A stretch of 64,000 bases of DNA from Sphaerosporella brunnea (lineage: Eukaryota; Ascomycota; Pezizomycetes; Pezizales; Pyronemataceae), in NCBI GenBank assembly GCA_008704415.1, contig VXIS01000041.1:62001-126000 (forward strand). Reading direction: 5' to 3'. Made by a program: the position numbers and the translations under genes. Shown in pieces: positions 21,663-32,322 of the stretch. Every line of letters begins with the position of its first letter. The stretch's first letter is position 1. The notes beneath the pieces are model-generated. The model had not been told where the DNA came from, ran no database searches, and saw only the letters and a list, made by a program, of their open reading frames with translations.

Positions 21663-22883
21663 ATGAACATCCCCGGCGAGCGCTTCAACCTATCTCTCGA
21701 CCAGCTGGACGACCTTCTTGGTGGCGGCGGCGGGGACGAAGATGACTTCGACCACCTCGGCGTGGACGAGGCCACCGCGCCGCCAGTAATGAACTTTGTC
21801 GGCGACATCGTCGAAAAGCCCACATCCACCACGCCGTCAGCACCAACACTCCCGCAATCCACGCCGACCGGCTTCCCAGCGCACAAAAAACGCATCCCCA
21901 AGAACCCCTCACGTTTCAAGCAGCGCGCCGCCGCTCAACCGCCGCCGCAGCAGCAGCCAAAAACAGAGCGCCAGCAGATCAGCGAAGACAACGAGCGGCG
22001 GCTGGCGAACATGAGTAAGGAGGAGATCGAAGAAGAGCGGCAAGAGCTCATGAGCAAGCTTAGTCCCGCACTGATCCAGCGGCTGCTGAACAAAGCGAAC
22101 ATGGACGAGGCGCCGCCGTCTACACGGCCCACCGCAGAGAAGCAGCAGCAGCGGCCATCAGTAGTCGTAGGCAGTGCACGGCCTGATCCTATCCCGAAGC
22201 CGCCGCCGCCCAAAGCTGCTCGCGAAGATGCAGCTTACGACCCCGACGACGCCGCCCCGCCGATCTACGACCCGTCTCTCTTCCCGGACACCGGGAGCTA
22301 CCACTTCCCGCGCGCGCCGCAGTCAGCGCCAGAGCTTGATCCCTCCTCGCCGGAATTCCTCAAGTCGCTGCACGAAAAGTACTTCCCCGAGCTCCCCGCG
22401 GATCCCAGCAAGCTGGCGTGGATGACCCCCGTGTCCGAGCGCGAGGACATGAGCTGCTACCACCCGTCGCAGTCGGATCTTCTCCCTTCTGCGCTGCGGT
22501 TCGATTTCAAGGGAGAGCTGCTGCCGCCGCGAAAGGCGAGAGAGATTTCTACCGCCTTGGGTCTGCACCATCATGCTGATGCCCCCGCCGCGGCCGGTTA
22601 CACCGTGCCCGAGCTGGCGAGATTGGCGAGATCGACTTTCCCGAGCCAGAGGTGCATGGCTATGCAGACCCTCGGAAGGATCATGTATAAGCTGGGCACC
22701 GGGTACTATGGTGTTCCTGAGATCGAGATGGGTCTGTGGAGGTGTATTGAGGAGGGGCGTGTTTTGGAGGGACTCCAAGAGGCGGCGAATGCGAAGGGGG
22801 GCCATCTCAGTGTTAAGGCATATGCGACGGATGCTTTGTGGCTGTGGCAGAAGGGCGGTGGAAAGAAGGTGCAAGCGGCGTAG
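21663..22883 (+). CDS. RPAP1: RNA polymerase II-associated protein 1 (Rpap1/Rba50)
   Basis: Single exon, 406 residues from MNIPGERFNLSLDQLDDLLG; the upstream in-frame part is not conserved-looking. An acidic glycine-rich N-terminus and PKNPSRFKQRAA precede an RPAP1_N-type block (ISEDNERRLANMSKEEIEEE and QELMSKLSPALIQRLL). A proline-rich linker leads to FLKSLHEKYFPELPADPSKL and the RPAP1_C-type block (ALRFDFKGELLPPRKA) and PELARLARSTFPSQRCMAMQ. Rpap1 (yeast Rba50) assists assembly and nuclear import of RNA polymerase II; fungal versions are short, as here. Confidence 0.9.
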   Translation: MNIPGERFNLSLDQLDDLLGGGGGDEDDFDHLGVDEATAPPVMNFVGDIVEKPTSTTPSAPTLPQSTPTGFPAHKKRIPKNPSRFKQRAAAQPPPQQQPKTERQQISEDNERRLANMSKEEIEEERQELMSKLSPALIQRLLNKANMDEAPPSTRPTAEKQQQRPSVVVGSARPDPIPKPPPPKAAREDAAYDPDDAAPPIYDPSLFPDTGSYHFPRAPQSAPELDPSSPEFLKSLHEKYFPELPADPSKLAWMTPVSEREDMSCYHPSQSDLLPSALRFDFKGELLPPRKAREISTALGLHHHADAPAAAGYTVPELARLARSTFPSQRCMAMQTLGRIMYKLGTGYYGVPEIEMGLWRCIEEGRVLEGLQEAANAKGGHLSVKAYATDALWLWQKGGGKKVQAA

Positions 22884-23127
22884 CAGCAGTACAACACGGA
22901 GAGGGGCTGAATTGGCATTTGAATTTTGGCGTTTGGGCTTTGATTGATTTCATCGGAATAACAATAAAGGCATTGTGTCACTCACAGGCGCAAACCTCAA
23001 TCTTTCTCTCTGAAATGCGGCGCTGCTAGTCCATAAAAAGCCAAGAATCTAGTGTACAGCAGAGAGAATGGAAGATGTAATAAGCAAAACACATCAATCT
23101 AAGTACGACAACATCTACACCAACAGG

Positions 23128-25614
23128 CTACCGGGCTGCATTTTCCCTAAACAAGGCGTCCTCGAAAATCTCCCTGCACTTAACCCTGCTCCCCAGACGA
23201 GCACACATCAAGAACGCACCACTTAGCTTACGGTGCAAAGAATACGTCTCTTCTGGAGGCGGCGCCAGTCGTTCCCTCAGCATCAATGGGATCTGCGACT
23301 TCACCCGTTCCGTCACCGTCTGATTACTGAAATCATAGACCTCGGGGGCATTATTCGAGAACGGCTCAGCGAGAGTGAGGATACTCTCGACATGAGCGTT
23401 TGTCATAGCCTCGGACTCCAGGCCGGTAAGATAGCCCAGCTGAATCGAGATATCGCGGATAGCCTCACGATCACCATCCGCCGCGGCATGGAGGACCGCA
23501 GTATACAATCTAATAAACTGTTCCGGGAACTCCCTGGAGGCGCCAAAATCGAGGAGCTCGATTTTCTTCTCTGCTGCGTTCCAGAGGAAATTGGTCCAGT
23601 TTGGATCCGTCTGCATGAACCGATATCGGGCAACTTCTCGGAAGCAGAGACCTAGGATCTGGGTACCGATGAAGTCACGCTCCTCCTGCGAGAGGGTCTT
23701 CATGGCCTTGGTTACGGCCACACCGTTCATCAGCTCCATTGTCAGCACCTGCGGCCCGCATGCAGACTCGAAAATCCGTGGCACGCTGAACACATCTTTC
23801 TCCCCCTCGAGTATCTCAGCGAAGCGTTTTGCACATTCTGCCTCGCGCACATAGTCACATTCCCAGCCAAGCTCGAGACGTGCGTTGGCAATGGTCTTTT
23901 CCAGGTATAGACCCTTGGGTAGTAGCTTGGATGCGGTGAGTAGCACGGAGAGGTTGTTTAGGTCTGAGCTGATTGAATCTGCAACACCGGGGTACTGGAT
24001 CTTGACTGCGACGGGTATGCCATTGGAGGCAAGTCTTGCGGCGTGTACTTGACCAATGGATGCCGCAGCCATGGGCACCTCTGAGAACTCTGAGAAGAGT
24101 TCGCGCCAGCTCGGGCCAAGGTTAGCGGCTAGAACTTGGTCTCGTTGAGAGGCGGGCATGTAGTCGGCACTGTCCTGGACGCGAGCAAGGACCTCCTGGA
24201 TAGGTGCCGGCAGTAGGTTGTCTACAGTGGGGGTCAGATCGTTCATGCCGCATATGCCTGGAATCCATACCTTGGAAACTCATCATCTGCCCCAGCTTCA
24301 ATGCCGCACCACGCATTCGGCTGAGCTTCTTTACCAAGCGCTCAATGTTGCTCTCGCTGAACATCACACTTGTTGCGGCGCCTTGAGCACCGCCGGCTAC
24401 TCTCCGCACCGACTCGCTGGCGGCTCCCCATGCCATACCAGCCGCGAGGCCTCCATAGTGCAAAAGACGGCCAAATCTAGAAGACGGCACTCGGGAAGCG
24501 TTCATTTTGAAAGACGGTTCTGGGGGTTGCTGGACGTGGCAAAAGAAGACTGGGTCAGCCTATGATCAGCATTTGGAGCTGCTGTGCCAAATGGTGATGG
24601 ACGAACTTTTTCATACTCCCTGACGCCATGAGAAATCTCAGCGGCGATGTCCTTGATCTCTGCATCTGCAACCTTCAGTTCTTCCCGCCGGGCCTCGTCC
24701 ACTACTGCTTGTTCAATCTCTTTTTCCTTCTCTTCTTCCGCATTCTTCTCTGCCTCCTCCGTAATCGCCCTCAGATGCCGCTCCACTCGCGCCATCTGCT
24801 CCAACTGCGCCCGCTCATTTTCTGCCGCCGCTCTGTACTTTGATGCTGGCCCGTTCATTCCCTGCAGCTTCGGCTTGACACCGAACAATCCCCTCGCCCG
24901 ACGGGACTGGAAAACCTGCGCACCGAGCTCTTCCATCTTTCTATCCTCCGCAGCCGTCGTCTCCTCCTTCGACGGTACCGACATCCTCGTAAACTCCTCA
25001 TTATTAACACCCGGAAATCCCCCCGGCTGCTCCCCGACAATTTTGTGCGGGATCTTAACCCTGGGAAGATTCGACGCTACATCGCTCGTCTTCGCATGGC
25101 GTAAGTAAAACCTATCGCTATTTGCCCCGCCCGAAAGTTTCTCTGCAGGAACCGCCTCCTGGTCTACCACGTCGGCATGGGTCTCAGGAAGAACTGGTGG
25201 AGCAGCGGTTTCGGGGGGGATCGTGCGTTCATATTTATGTTGTAGCTGTTTTGCGTCGGTCGCGGTGGTGGTAGCAGCGGTCGTTCCCTCTCCCGGGAAG
25301 AAATGGCGGTCCTGCGTTATGCCCTCCTTCCTCTTTACTTCTCCAACGGGAGTCTCGGCAGTAGGATGAATCGGAATTTCCCCGCGTGAGGTCGTCGTCG
25401 CTTCTCCGGGTTCATAATGGTGGTCCTGGGCAACTCCTTCCTTCTGTGGTGGGGCGGCTACATCACTCCTCGCTGGCTGCACACGCGCCTTTAAGATGCT
25501 TGAGGTCGCCGCATAATGTCCCAGCTGGTGTGAGCGGATCAGGAAATGTTTCCGCGCAATAGTGGCGGAGGCATTGGCGAGCGCGAAGAGATCGAGGAGT
25601 CGCCGCGAGGACAT
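23128..25614 (-). CDS. COQ8: Coq8 / ABC1 atypical kinase of coenzyme Q synthesis
   Basis: Three exons on the minus strand: 25614-24607, 24529-24271 and 24221-23128, giving 786 residues. Exon 1 encodes a probable mitochondrial leader and a long linker with two repeats of the KEG-[IV]-[AT]-QD-x-[HR] type, ending in a charged coiled stretch. Exons 2-3 hold the UbiB/ADCK kinase: VPSSRFGRLLHYGGL, the KxGQ motif in MRGAALKLGQMMSFQ (near residue 414), the A-rich loop PMAAASIGQVHAA (near 474), VAVKIQYPG, MQTDPNWTNFLW and LLDFGASREF. Coq8 supports the coenzyme Q synthome on the matrix face of the inner membrane. Intron 1 uses GTTCGT; intron 2 GTATGG restores F-Q-D-N-L-L-P. Confidence 0.93.
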
Positions 25615-25979
25615 TGAGGTGGGGTTGTGGGTGCAATGGAATCCGTGGCGTCGAAGACGTCACCAAATGCTGCTACCCGTAGCACCCGTGTTAAGCGATA
25701 AACGCAGCCGCCGGGACCCGCAACCGCACTCGAGTTAGGGGTCGAGTATTATTGTTCGATTGCGTTCTTTTCGGTTCGGAAAAACAGGGATGCTGCCTGG
25801 GAAAAAAGAGTCATCCGCATTCTGTGGCTTTTGAAAGTGAGAACACCGGCCATGGTGTATATAAAGCCCCCGAGCCAATCACGATTGTTTATGGGGAACC
25901 CTACACGATAGAAGAGGCAGAAGTTGTATGTGGGTTTATACTCAAGTACTATGAAAACCCGGAGCTAGCTCAAAACCAG
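25615..25979. other. short unassigned ORF region upstream of inverted repeat
   Basis: A plus-strand frame from 25752 to 26042 reads sensibly (ITIVYGEPYTIEEAEVVCGF, ILKYYENPELAQNQYRR), looks protein-like, and runs into the left arm of the inverted repeat. A TATA-like GTATATAAAG lies at 25856-25865. I do not recognise the protein and cannot decide if it is a gene remnant. The COQ8 promoter must also lie here. Confidence 0.35.
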
Positions 25980-26459
25980 TACCGTAGAGCTTCGGTACTA
26001 AGGCAATTTCACCGGATCCAAAGCACGGTCCTTTTCAAGTAAACCCGGGGCAATTGAGCCGAAGATGGTGTGGAGGATGGTGGGGGATGACGAAAAGGCT
26101 CGCCGCGAAACGAAACTCATCTGCGCGGGTGTCATAAAAAGGCTCTTGATTATGCGACCTCAAATTCCAACCATTTCAAACAAAAGCAAATAAAACATGG
26201 ACGCCAGCCAGCCAGATCCGCTCCGTTTATTCGGTCCGGTGTTGAGCTTGGGCGCCATGTTCAAGTTGGGTGCTTCCGGGGTCACAATTGTTTGCTGCAC
26301 ATCCCTTCTCAGTTTCGTTCCGCGGCGCGGGCAGACCAGCCTTTTCGTCATCCTCCCGCCATCCTCCACACCATCTTCGCCTCAATTGCCCCGGGTTTAC
26401 TTGAAAAGGACCGTGCTTTGGATCCGGTGAAATTGCCTTAGTACCGAAGCTCTACGGTA
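25980..26459. repeat. large imperfect inverted repeat (foldback), arms about 121 bases
   Basis: Left arm 25980-26100 and right arm 26338-26459 are reverse complements with only a few mismatches and short indels; beyond them weaker complementarity continues to about 26116 and 26311. Shared landmarks: TACCGTAGAGCTTCGGTACT, CACCGGATCCAAAGCACGG, TTGAAAAGGACCG and AACCCGGGGCAATTGAG. The spacer is about 240 bases. A transcript would form a long hairpin. It may be a foldback element or a head-to-head duplication. Confidence 0.9.
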
Positions 26460-26903
26460 TGCGAAATACCGCAGCCGTCAAGATCCCTTTCGCCGTGTGG
26501 GAGCTTGCTACGTCAGATTTGGTAAAACGTCATCGACGCAATTAGAAAAACGTGGTCTACGGTTTCTTTGTATGGTCTGGGGTATTGCTTTCAAAAATAT
26601 AAGAAGAAATGCGGCGTATAGTATTGCTAGTAATGAGCTTAAATCATAATAATCGAGCCCCTACACTCGAGATGAACCCACACTTATACATAGGTGCACG
26701 GCTACAAAACTTCAGGATTTTCCGCGAATAGAGATCCTACTCATCCAACCAAAACCACCCCCCCCCCCCCCCCAAAAAAAAAAAAAAAAAAAAAAAAAAA
26801 AGGTTTGTCGTTACCCAACTCCAAATATGGACCCACCAGATTGTGCTGAAATTATCGTCCTCAGACAAAAAAAAACTATAAAAATAAAAAATAAGCAAAA
26901 AAA
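26460..26903. other. intergenic with C-run/A-run
   Basis: Holds a striking homopolymer junction at about 26757-26801 (about 17 C then about 31 A) and the upstream sequence of the small double-CxxC gene. No other gene seen. Confidence 0.45.
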
Positions 26904-27158
26904 ATGCCAACCCACTGCATCATCTGCAACGACGGAAAATATCCCTGGCCCGGCTACATATTCGGGGAAGACTACAGCGCCAGTCGTGAGGTCTGAGTCC
27001 CCCTTACCCTTTCCCTCATTGAAGATTGCTGACTAGCAAAAAAGCTGGGAATTATAGTGAAGCTCCGCTGCAACGAGTGTGGACGCGCAATTGAAGGCGA
27101 TGGCCTTGAGGAGTTTTTGAAGACACTGTTTTCTTATGGGGCTACTGTTGGTAGGTAG
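26904..27158 (+). CDS. novel 67-residue protein with paired CxxC motifs
   Basis: Two exons, 26904-26985 and 27037-27158, with a 51-base intron (GTGAGG..CTAG, branch-like TTGCTGAC). The spliced frame is clean: it starts MPTHCIICNDGKYPWPGY, crosses the splice as S-A-S-P-K-K-L-G, continues KLRCNECGRAIEGDGLEEF and ends SYGATVGR. Cys5/Cys8 and Cys39/Cys42 could form a four-cysteine zinc knot. The tyrosine/tryptophan/glycine-rich stretch between them is unusual. I do not recognise the family. No signal peptide or membrane helix. Support comes from frame, intron phase and symmetric cysteine pairs. Confidence 0.6.
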
Positions 27159-29047
27159 AGAACGCTTTATTATGTATGTATTTAGTTATTTATTTATTTA
27201 TCCCATTACTGTAGAACGGAAGACGTGAATATCAAATAATATATCACTAGGAGAGGAAAAAAGGAATGGTACGAGAGATTGCAAAGGAACACAAAGGAAC
27301 ACAAAGGAAATCTCGCAATCATAGGAGAAGGAAAGCTGTCTTTAAGAAAATAATCGTGGGTAAGCCATCGGTGTCCAAGCACGCGCAGGCTCTTCTTGGC
27401 TTAATCCTCTTCCACTTTCCCAATCGCCTATTCGCCATCCTCCTCCACCCTCCCCATCCAATCCTCCGGGTTTGTGCCTCTACGTTATTACCCCCTCGCA
27501 GCCATGGTCATCTCCTCCTCGCAATGCCAGTCTGCGCATGCTTGGTGGGTTCCAGTCATAAAAAAAAAAGCCTCTAAAACCACGCTCCGGTTTATTGGAG
27601 GTGGTAGGGGCGAGGGATTTGACATAATGGGGGCTTCGGGCTCCAACATACTCGCCGACTGCAACAATAGCAAGCCAATCTTCCTACAAACCATGTAGCC
27701 CATTAAAGTAGTTCTGGAGATTATTCATTCACAAAGCCAGGTCAAACTGGCCACACCCCCTGTTTAGAGCGGCACAGCCCTCTGAAGCATAGGTACTGGC
27801 CAATGGCTATAAGCGCAAAGAATGCCCTCTAAAAGGGCAGTAGAAGGCTCAACCTACTTTCCTTAGCCTTTCCCATCGCATTCTTCGGGGGGTGCGTGCA
27901 GCCAAAAGAAGGACCTAGGCTCCCTTCATCCCAAACTCTTCACACTGCTGATACACGACCTTAGCCTCCACTACCGTCATAGATCTAGCCGTTGACACAA
28001 CTCCAAGTAGCCAGAATAGCTCAAGTCTCTATGTTATTTACTGGACTTCTCTCAGACCTCCTTGGCCTTCCCACACCGCGGCCCAAAAACCGAATAACCG
28101 AGTATCCACCGCCGAGGCCTCTCTCCGCAGCTGGGGTGACGGGCGCTTTCATGGCACCTGAGACTTAAGGACTGAGTTGACCCCGCTATAGATAACAAGC
28201 ATACCTAGGGTAGTCGAAAGCATATGCAATTGCAGTTCAGCGAAATAGGGCCGGGGGTGATTTTTGGTGCCTTTGTTTTTTCCCCCGCCGCTTGGTGACA
28301 GATCGGATCTTGTCTATCCCATCCAGAGGGAAGAAAAAACAAGATATAGTCTGCGGTTGGAGGGTTTATTCCCCAACTACCTACTGTGCACATCGGTCGC
28401 CTGCATTAATAGATGCGATGCAATAGATTCGCTCACTCGGGATTTCATAGCAATAGTATGATTGTTTTTTTGTTTTCTTTTTTTGTTTTGGCGGGCGTTG
28501 CCATCGCTATAAAGGACCGGAATTTATATTCAGGGGACGTTGTAATCGGATTTTTCTCCGACCATGCTTTCAGAACATCACCATATTTAAGGCTGAATGT
28601 ACCCGGGAGAGGGTTTTCAGCTGTGTCTCAGTTGACACCAGCTGCCTGTTGTTAACGTTGGCGTTGAATTAGCAGTTCCTGCCCTTCCGTCACTTTCTCC
28701 ACTCTTCCACCGTTTTTTCTCCCTCAACATCTTCTTCGGGTGGGATAATGTGGTGGCCGTGGTTTGGCGTAGTGGTCATTATGCTGCCGCTGCTTTTGCA
28801 AAACGGTCTACTTGTTCACCTGGGCGCTTTAGATAGTAGGCAACTAAGAGCTTTGGGGTTGGAAATTTGGCTGATGATTATAGCCATGATCTACAATGCC
28901 GGATCGAGATCTCACAGGCTGTGAGTTGCCACTTTCGAACCACCAAAAACCCCACAATTACAAGACCCAATGTCATTTTTTCTATCGAGTGATACGCTAT
29001 GTACAAGCACACCGTACATGTATCAAATCCGTCGGTGAAGCCTGAAT
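27159..29047. other. long intergenic region
   Basis: About 1.9 kb, convergent. An (ATTT)n repeat lies at 27179-27200. A 58-codon frame at 28748-28924 would encode two hydrophobic segments (FGVVVIMLPLLLQNGLLVHL and IWLMIIAMIYN); it has no independent support. Nothing else recognised. Confidence 0.4.
28748..28924 (+). CDS. possible small two-helix membrane peptide (58 residues)
   Basis: Open frame from an ATG to TGA with two hydrophobic stretches separated by a polar loop (LDSRQLRA). Sequence ends in a GCTGTGAGTTG context, so the last codons may be a splice donor and the protein could be longer. No family recognised and no promoter evidence; it could be chance. Confidence 0.2.
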   Translation: MWWPWFGVVVIMLPLLLQNGLLVHLGALDSRQLRALGLEIWLMIIAMIYNAGSRSHRL

Positions 29048-29767
29048 CTACGGCTGCAGAACCTCAGCACCGGCACCACCACCACCACCCGCCTTCGTCT
29101 TCTGCTCCCACTCCCACAACGCCATGCCACCCCTGGCCGCCTCCACCCCGAACCACTCCCACCGGCCATCCTCCATGACAACGACCCAGCGCTCCACCTC
29201 CCGCACCAGCACCAGCGCCCACATCACCGACCTCCCCGCCTCCACGAGGCCCTCCTTAACGCCCTCGCTCCAGCCGTCGACCGCAGCGACCGCAAACCTC
29301 GCCTCTCTGATCCTCTCCGCCCTGCAGACCCACTCCCGCTCGCTCTCAACCACGCTCAGCCCCCTCCAAACGCCGTAGTCGGTGCGCGCGTCCTCCCAGA
29401 CCCGCATCGTGCCGTCCAGATGCATAAGCGCCAGCTCGCGGTGGACATCCCGCAGCAGCGTCCTGACGAGTTCCAGCAGCGCCAGCAGGTAGCGCAGCTC
29501 CGAGTAAATAGGCGTCAGCAACGTGCGGGGCAGCTGAAGCGGCGCCTGCGGCGGCGGGCCGCGCGAGAAAACGGCGTTGATGCTGCTGAGGTGCTGGTGG
29601 ACCAGCGCCGACCGTGCGACGAGCTGGTGGGTAGCGGCGGTTTGGGCCTCGAGGTCCTCGAGGAGCGCAAGGAAGCGGGGGTGGTTGCGGACCTTGGGGA
29701 TCTCCACGAGCATGTGTAAAAGCCCCCCCGAGTGTTCCTGAGAGACTGGCTTTCCGGAGGTAGACAT
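29048..29767 (-). CDS. hypothetical protein, helical, Arg/Leu/Val-rich
   Basis: Single-exon frame of 239 residues on the minus strand, GC-rich. N-terminus MSTSGKPVSQEHSGGLLHML, then a likely helical stretch FLALLEDLEAQTAATHQL, a proline-rich bend (GPPPQAPLQL), long amphipathic helices (YLLALLELVRTLLRDVHREL) and a C-terminal glycine-rich tail (KAGGGGGAGAEVLQP). I do not recognise a family. No signal peptide or clear membrane segment, though SVMWALVLVREVERWVVVM is fairly hydrophobic. The opposite strand also has open frames because of composition, but this frame has the best residue balance and an ATG after a purine-rich leader. Confidence 0.6.
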   Translation of the reverse strand: MSTSGKPVSQEHSGGLLHMLVEIPKVRNHPRFLALLEDLEAQTAATHQLVARSALVHQHLSSINAVFSRGPPPQAPLQLPRTLLTPIYSELRYLLALLELVRTLLRDVHRELALMHLDGTMRVWEDARTDYGVWRGLSVVESEREWVCRAERIREARFAVAAVDGWSEGVKEGLVEAGRSVMWALVLVREVERWVVVMEDGRWEWFGVEAARGGMALWEWEQKTKAGGGGGAGAEVLQP

Positions 29768-30535
29768 TGATATTGGGAGATAATGCCTTTTTTTTTTTTT
29801 CCGCGTAGGTGGATGGAAGAGGGATACGGGGGGTGAGGCGGTATTTATCGCCAGTCAAGTATCATGATGACCAAAGGCTTCAAACGTTGTTGGATGGAGC
29901 CTTAGGGTTCAGCCCATATGTCGTTGAGCTTCGGTATATCGGATGGCTTCCCGCCGTTTTCTTCGATGGACGACTTCACTTCGTTCTATTCGAGTATTTT
30001 TACTCTATATATTTTTACTCTATACAAGGGCGTTTCTGTTCCCTCTCGTTGCCCCTCATCAATAAAAATGTTCTAGAATAATAGAAACTCGAAAAAAAGA
30101 GTAGAAAAGAGACGCGAATTTGGTCGCCTACCCACGGCCATGGCCAATGCCTCCTCGGAGTTAGTACTAGAGCTAATCGCCGCCAGTTTTCGGTGTCGGC
30201 CTTGTGGTAGGTGTTCTATTGAGCGCCTATAGACCAGCTGGTGTGTTTGTTTACTGCCTTTGACCCTTCTTGAACAGAACGACGTGAAGTCGTTCATTTG
30301 CTGCTTTTGACCCTTCTATATACCTTAAACAGAACGACGGGAAGTCATCCACATATCACTTCATTGCGCCAGAGGGCATTTTTACGTACAGAAAGATATC
30401 ATTCACAAGTAAAAGCAACCCGAAAATAGACAGATGTAGAAAGAAAAATTTAAAACATTAGCCTAGATTCTCTTCAAATCCTTCACAATTTCCAAGCCCC
30501 TGAAAGCCCATCCTCAAGTCGAACCACACTCCAGA
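29768..30535. other. intergenic with short direct duplication
   Basis: About 770 bases. A T run at 29788-29800; a TTTTTACTCTATA repeat at 29998-30025; and a tandem pair around 30254-30346 (see findings). No gene supported. Confidence 0.4.
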
Positions 30536-32322
30536 TTAGTCGTTCGCCTGGGGGAAACGCAGAAACCTCGGGCGCTCAGGCAGCATACGGCGAACTTCTT
30601 GAGCAGTGGAAGTGATCGGATCTCTCTCTGGAACCTTTAGCGCCCCGCCGGCGAAGGAGGGCTGATGGACACCTTCACCACGCTCTGGCTCCACATGCCT
30701 GACCTTATGTGGTACGGGGGAGATAGGGCCGTCATTAATGTCTAGTTTTCTCTTAAAAAAGCCTGATACGTTATTCGGACAAACGTTCCTAGCCATCCAA
30801 CTGTTGGTATGAAGTCCAAGGAATTCTTTCGGCTCATCTGGATAGGTTTTTACCGTCAAGTAGGGTGAAACTGGCCTTGGGATTCCAGCAAACGTCGGGG
30901 AAAGGTCAGGATCGGTGACAAACGACACGATCATGATGGATCTATCTCTTCCCTTCCAAGTCGCTGTATTTCGTTGGTAGACCTTGTCGAGCTGGTCCGC
31001 GTACCGACTCAGCCACGGGTGATGCAGTGCCTGTTCGGCGGTGAGTCGTTCCTTGGGGTTTACGCATAGCAGACTCTTGATAAAATCTTTGGCCAGGCTT
31101 CGGAGGTTGCTCCGATCCAACCAACAGAAGTTTCCACCCTCGAACTGTTCCTTGAGTTGGGCGGCCGAACAACCATGAACCCCATGGGGAATTAGAAGGT
31201 TGTGGACGATGATTCCTAGAGACCAGAGGTCGACCTCCTTTGAGTATCCTTTGGATCGGCTGATCATCTCACTTAAAAAAAAAACCCCCGGTTAGTTACA
31301 AATCTTGAGTCTCATGATGGGACGGGAGGACTAACGGAGCATTGTATTCATGAGTCCCGGCTATCGTACTCAAGCGTGAGAATTTGTCGACCTCACGTGC
31401 AGTACCGAAGTCCGTAAGGATGATCCGTCCACCGGGGATACAGCTGGTGCAAAGGATATTTTCGGGCTTTAGGTCTCTATGAACGACTCCGCTCTGGTGC
31501 AGGTATATCAAAGCCTTCAAGATCTGCCACACGAGTGGCAGAGCTTCCCATTCCATCATAGACCCTCTGTCCGCCATCAACGCAAACAAATCTCCGTTGG
31601 TAATGAGATCTTGAAAGATATAGATCCGTGCGTCGGTCATGACAACATGGCGGATGTTGACAATGTTCGGGTGGCTCAAGCCAGAAAGAATCATGACTTC
31701 ACGAAGGGCAACTTCCCAGATCTCCCTCTTGAGGCGCTCCCTATACCTGGCCAAGTCAATGATTTTGCAGGCAACTTGAAGACCAGTCTCCTTTTCGTTG
31801 GCGACAAGGACACGTCCGAATGTTCCACTTCCAAGAAGTCGGTTTGTGAGCTGATAGGCGTCCTCGAAGAGGGCACCATCCGAGAGAGACTGTTCATCCA
31901 ATGCTTCCGGAACCATTGAGCTGAGGAAAACAAACGAAGCAGCCATGTTAACGTCAATCCGGTCACCGTGGGATAGCAAAACACTTGTGTCAGGCGGGAT
32001 GCTGTGGCTATTGATCCAAGTGCCATTACTGCTATTTTGATCCTCACAGTAAATCAATGGCTCGGTAGTACCCTCGTCAAAGAAGGTGGCATAGAGGCGG
32101 AATTGCCTGTGTGAACACGATCTATGAGGGATGATGATATCGCAATAGTTGGCGCGGCCGACCAGGAGGTCTTTCTTGTGGAGGGTGATCTCTGCTATGT
32201 TTTAGCAAACTAAAGTGACCAGCGAGCAGCGAGAATCAACGAGGAATTTGCTTACCTTGGGTTGGCTGTCCTCGAATGCTGACCATCAATCTGGCCAACG
32301 CTCTGCAGTTTGACGATGCCAT
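30536..32322 (-). CDS. FHA-domain Ser/Thr protein kinase (Cds1/Chk2/Mek1 type)
   Basis: Three exons on the minus strand: 32322-32256, 32191-31336 and 31271-30536, giving 552 residues. The FHA domain carries Gly34-Arg35, the SCSH motif (47-50) and NSSNGTWIN (75-83), the phosphothreonine-binding set. The kinase has GSGTFG (143-148), Lys165 in VACKII, HRDLKPEN (260-267), DFG (283-285) and, across intron 2, YNAPEMI. A short basic tail follows. One FHA before the kinase is the layout of Cds1/Chk2 and Mek1 checkpoint kinases, which act in replication stress or meiotic recombination. Choosing between them needs an alignment. Start chosen because only this frame joins exon 2 in phase. Confidence 0.9.
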
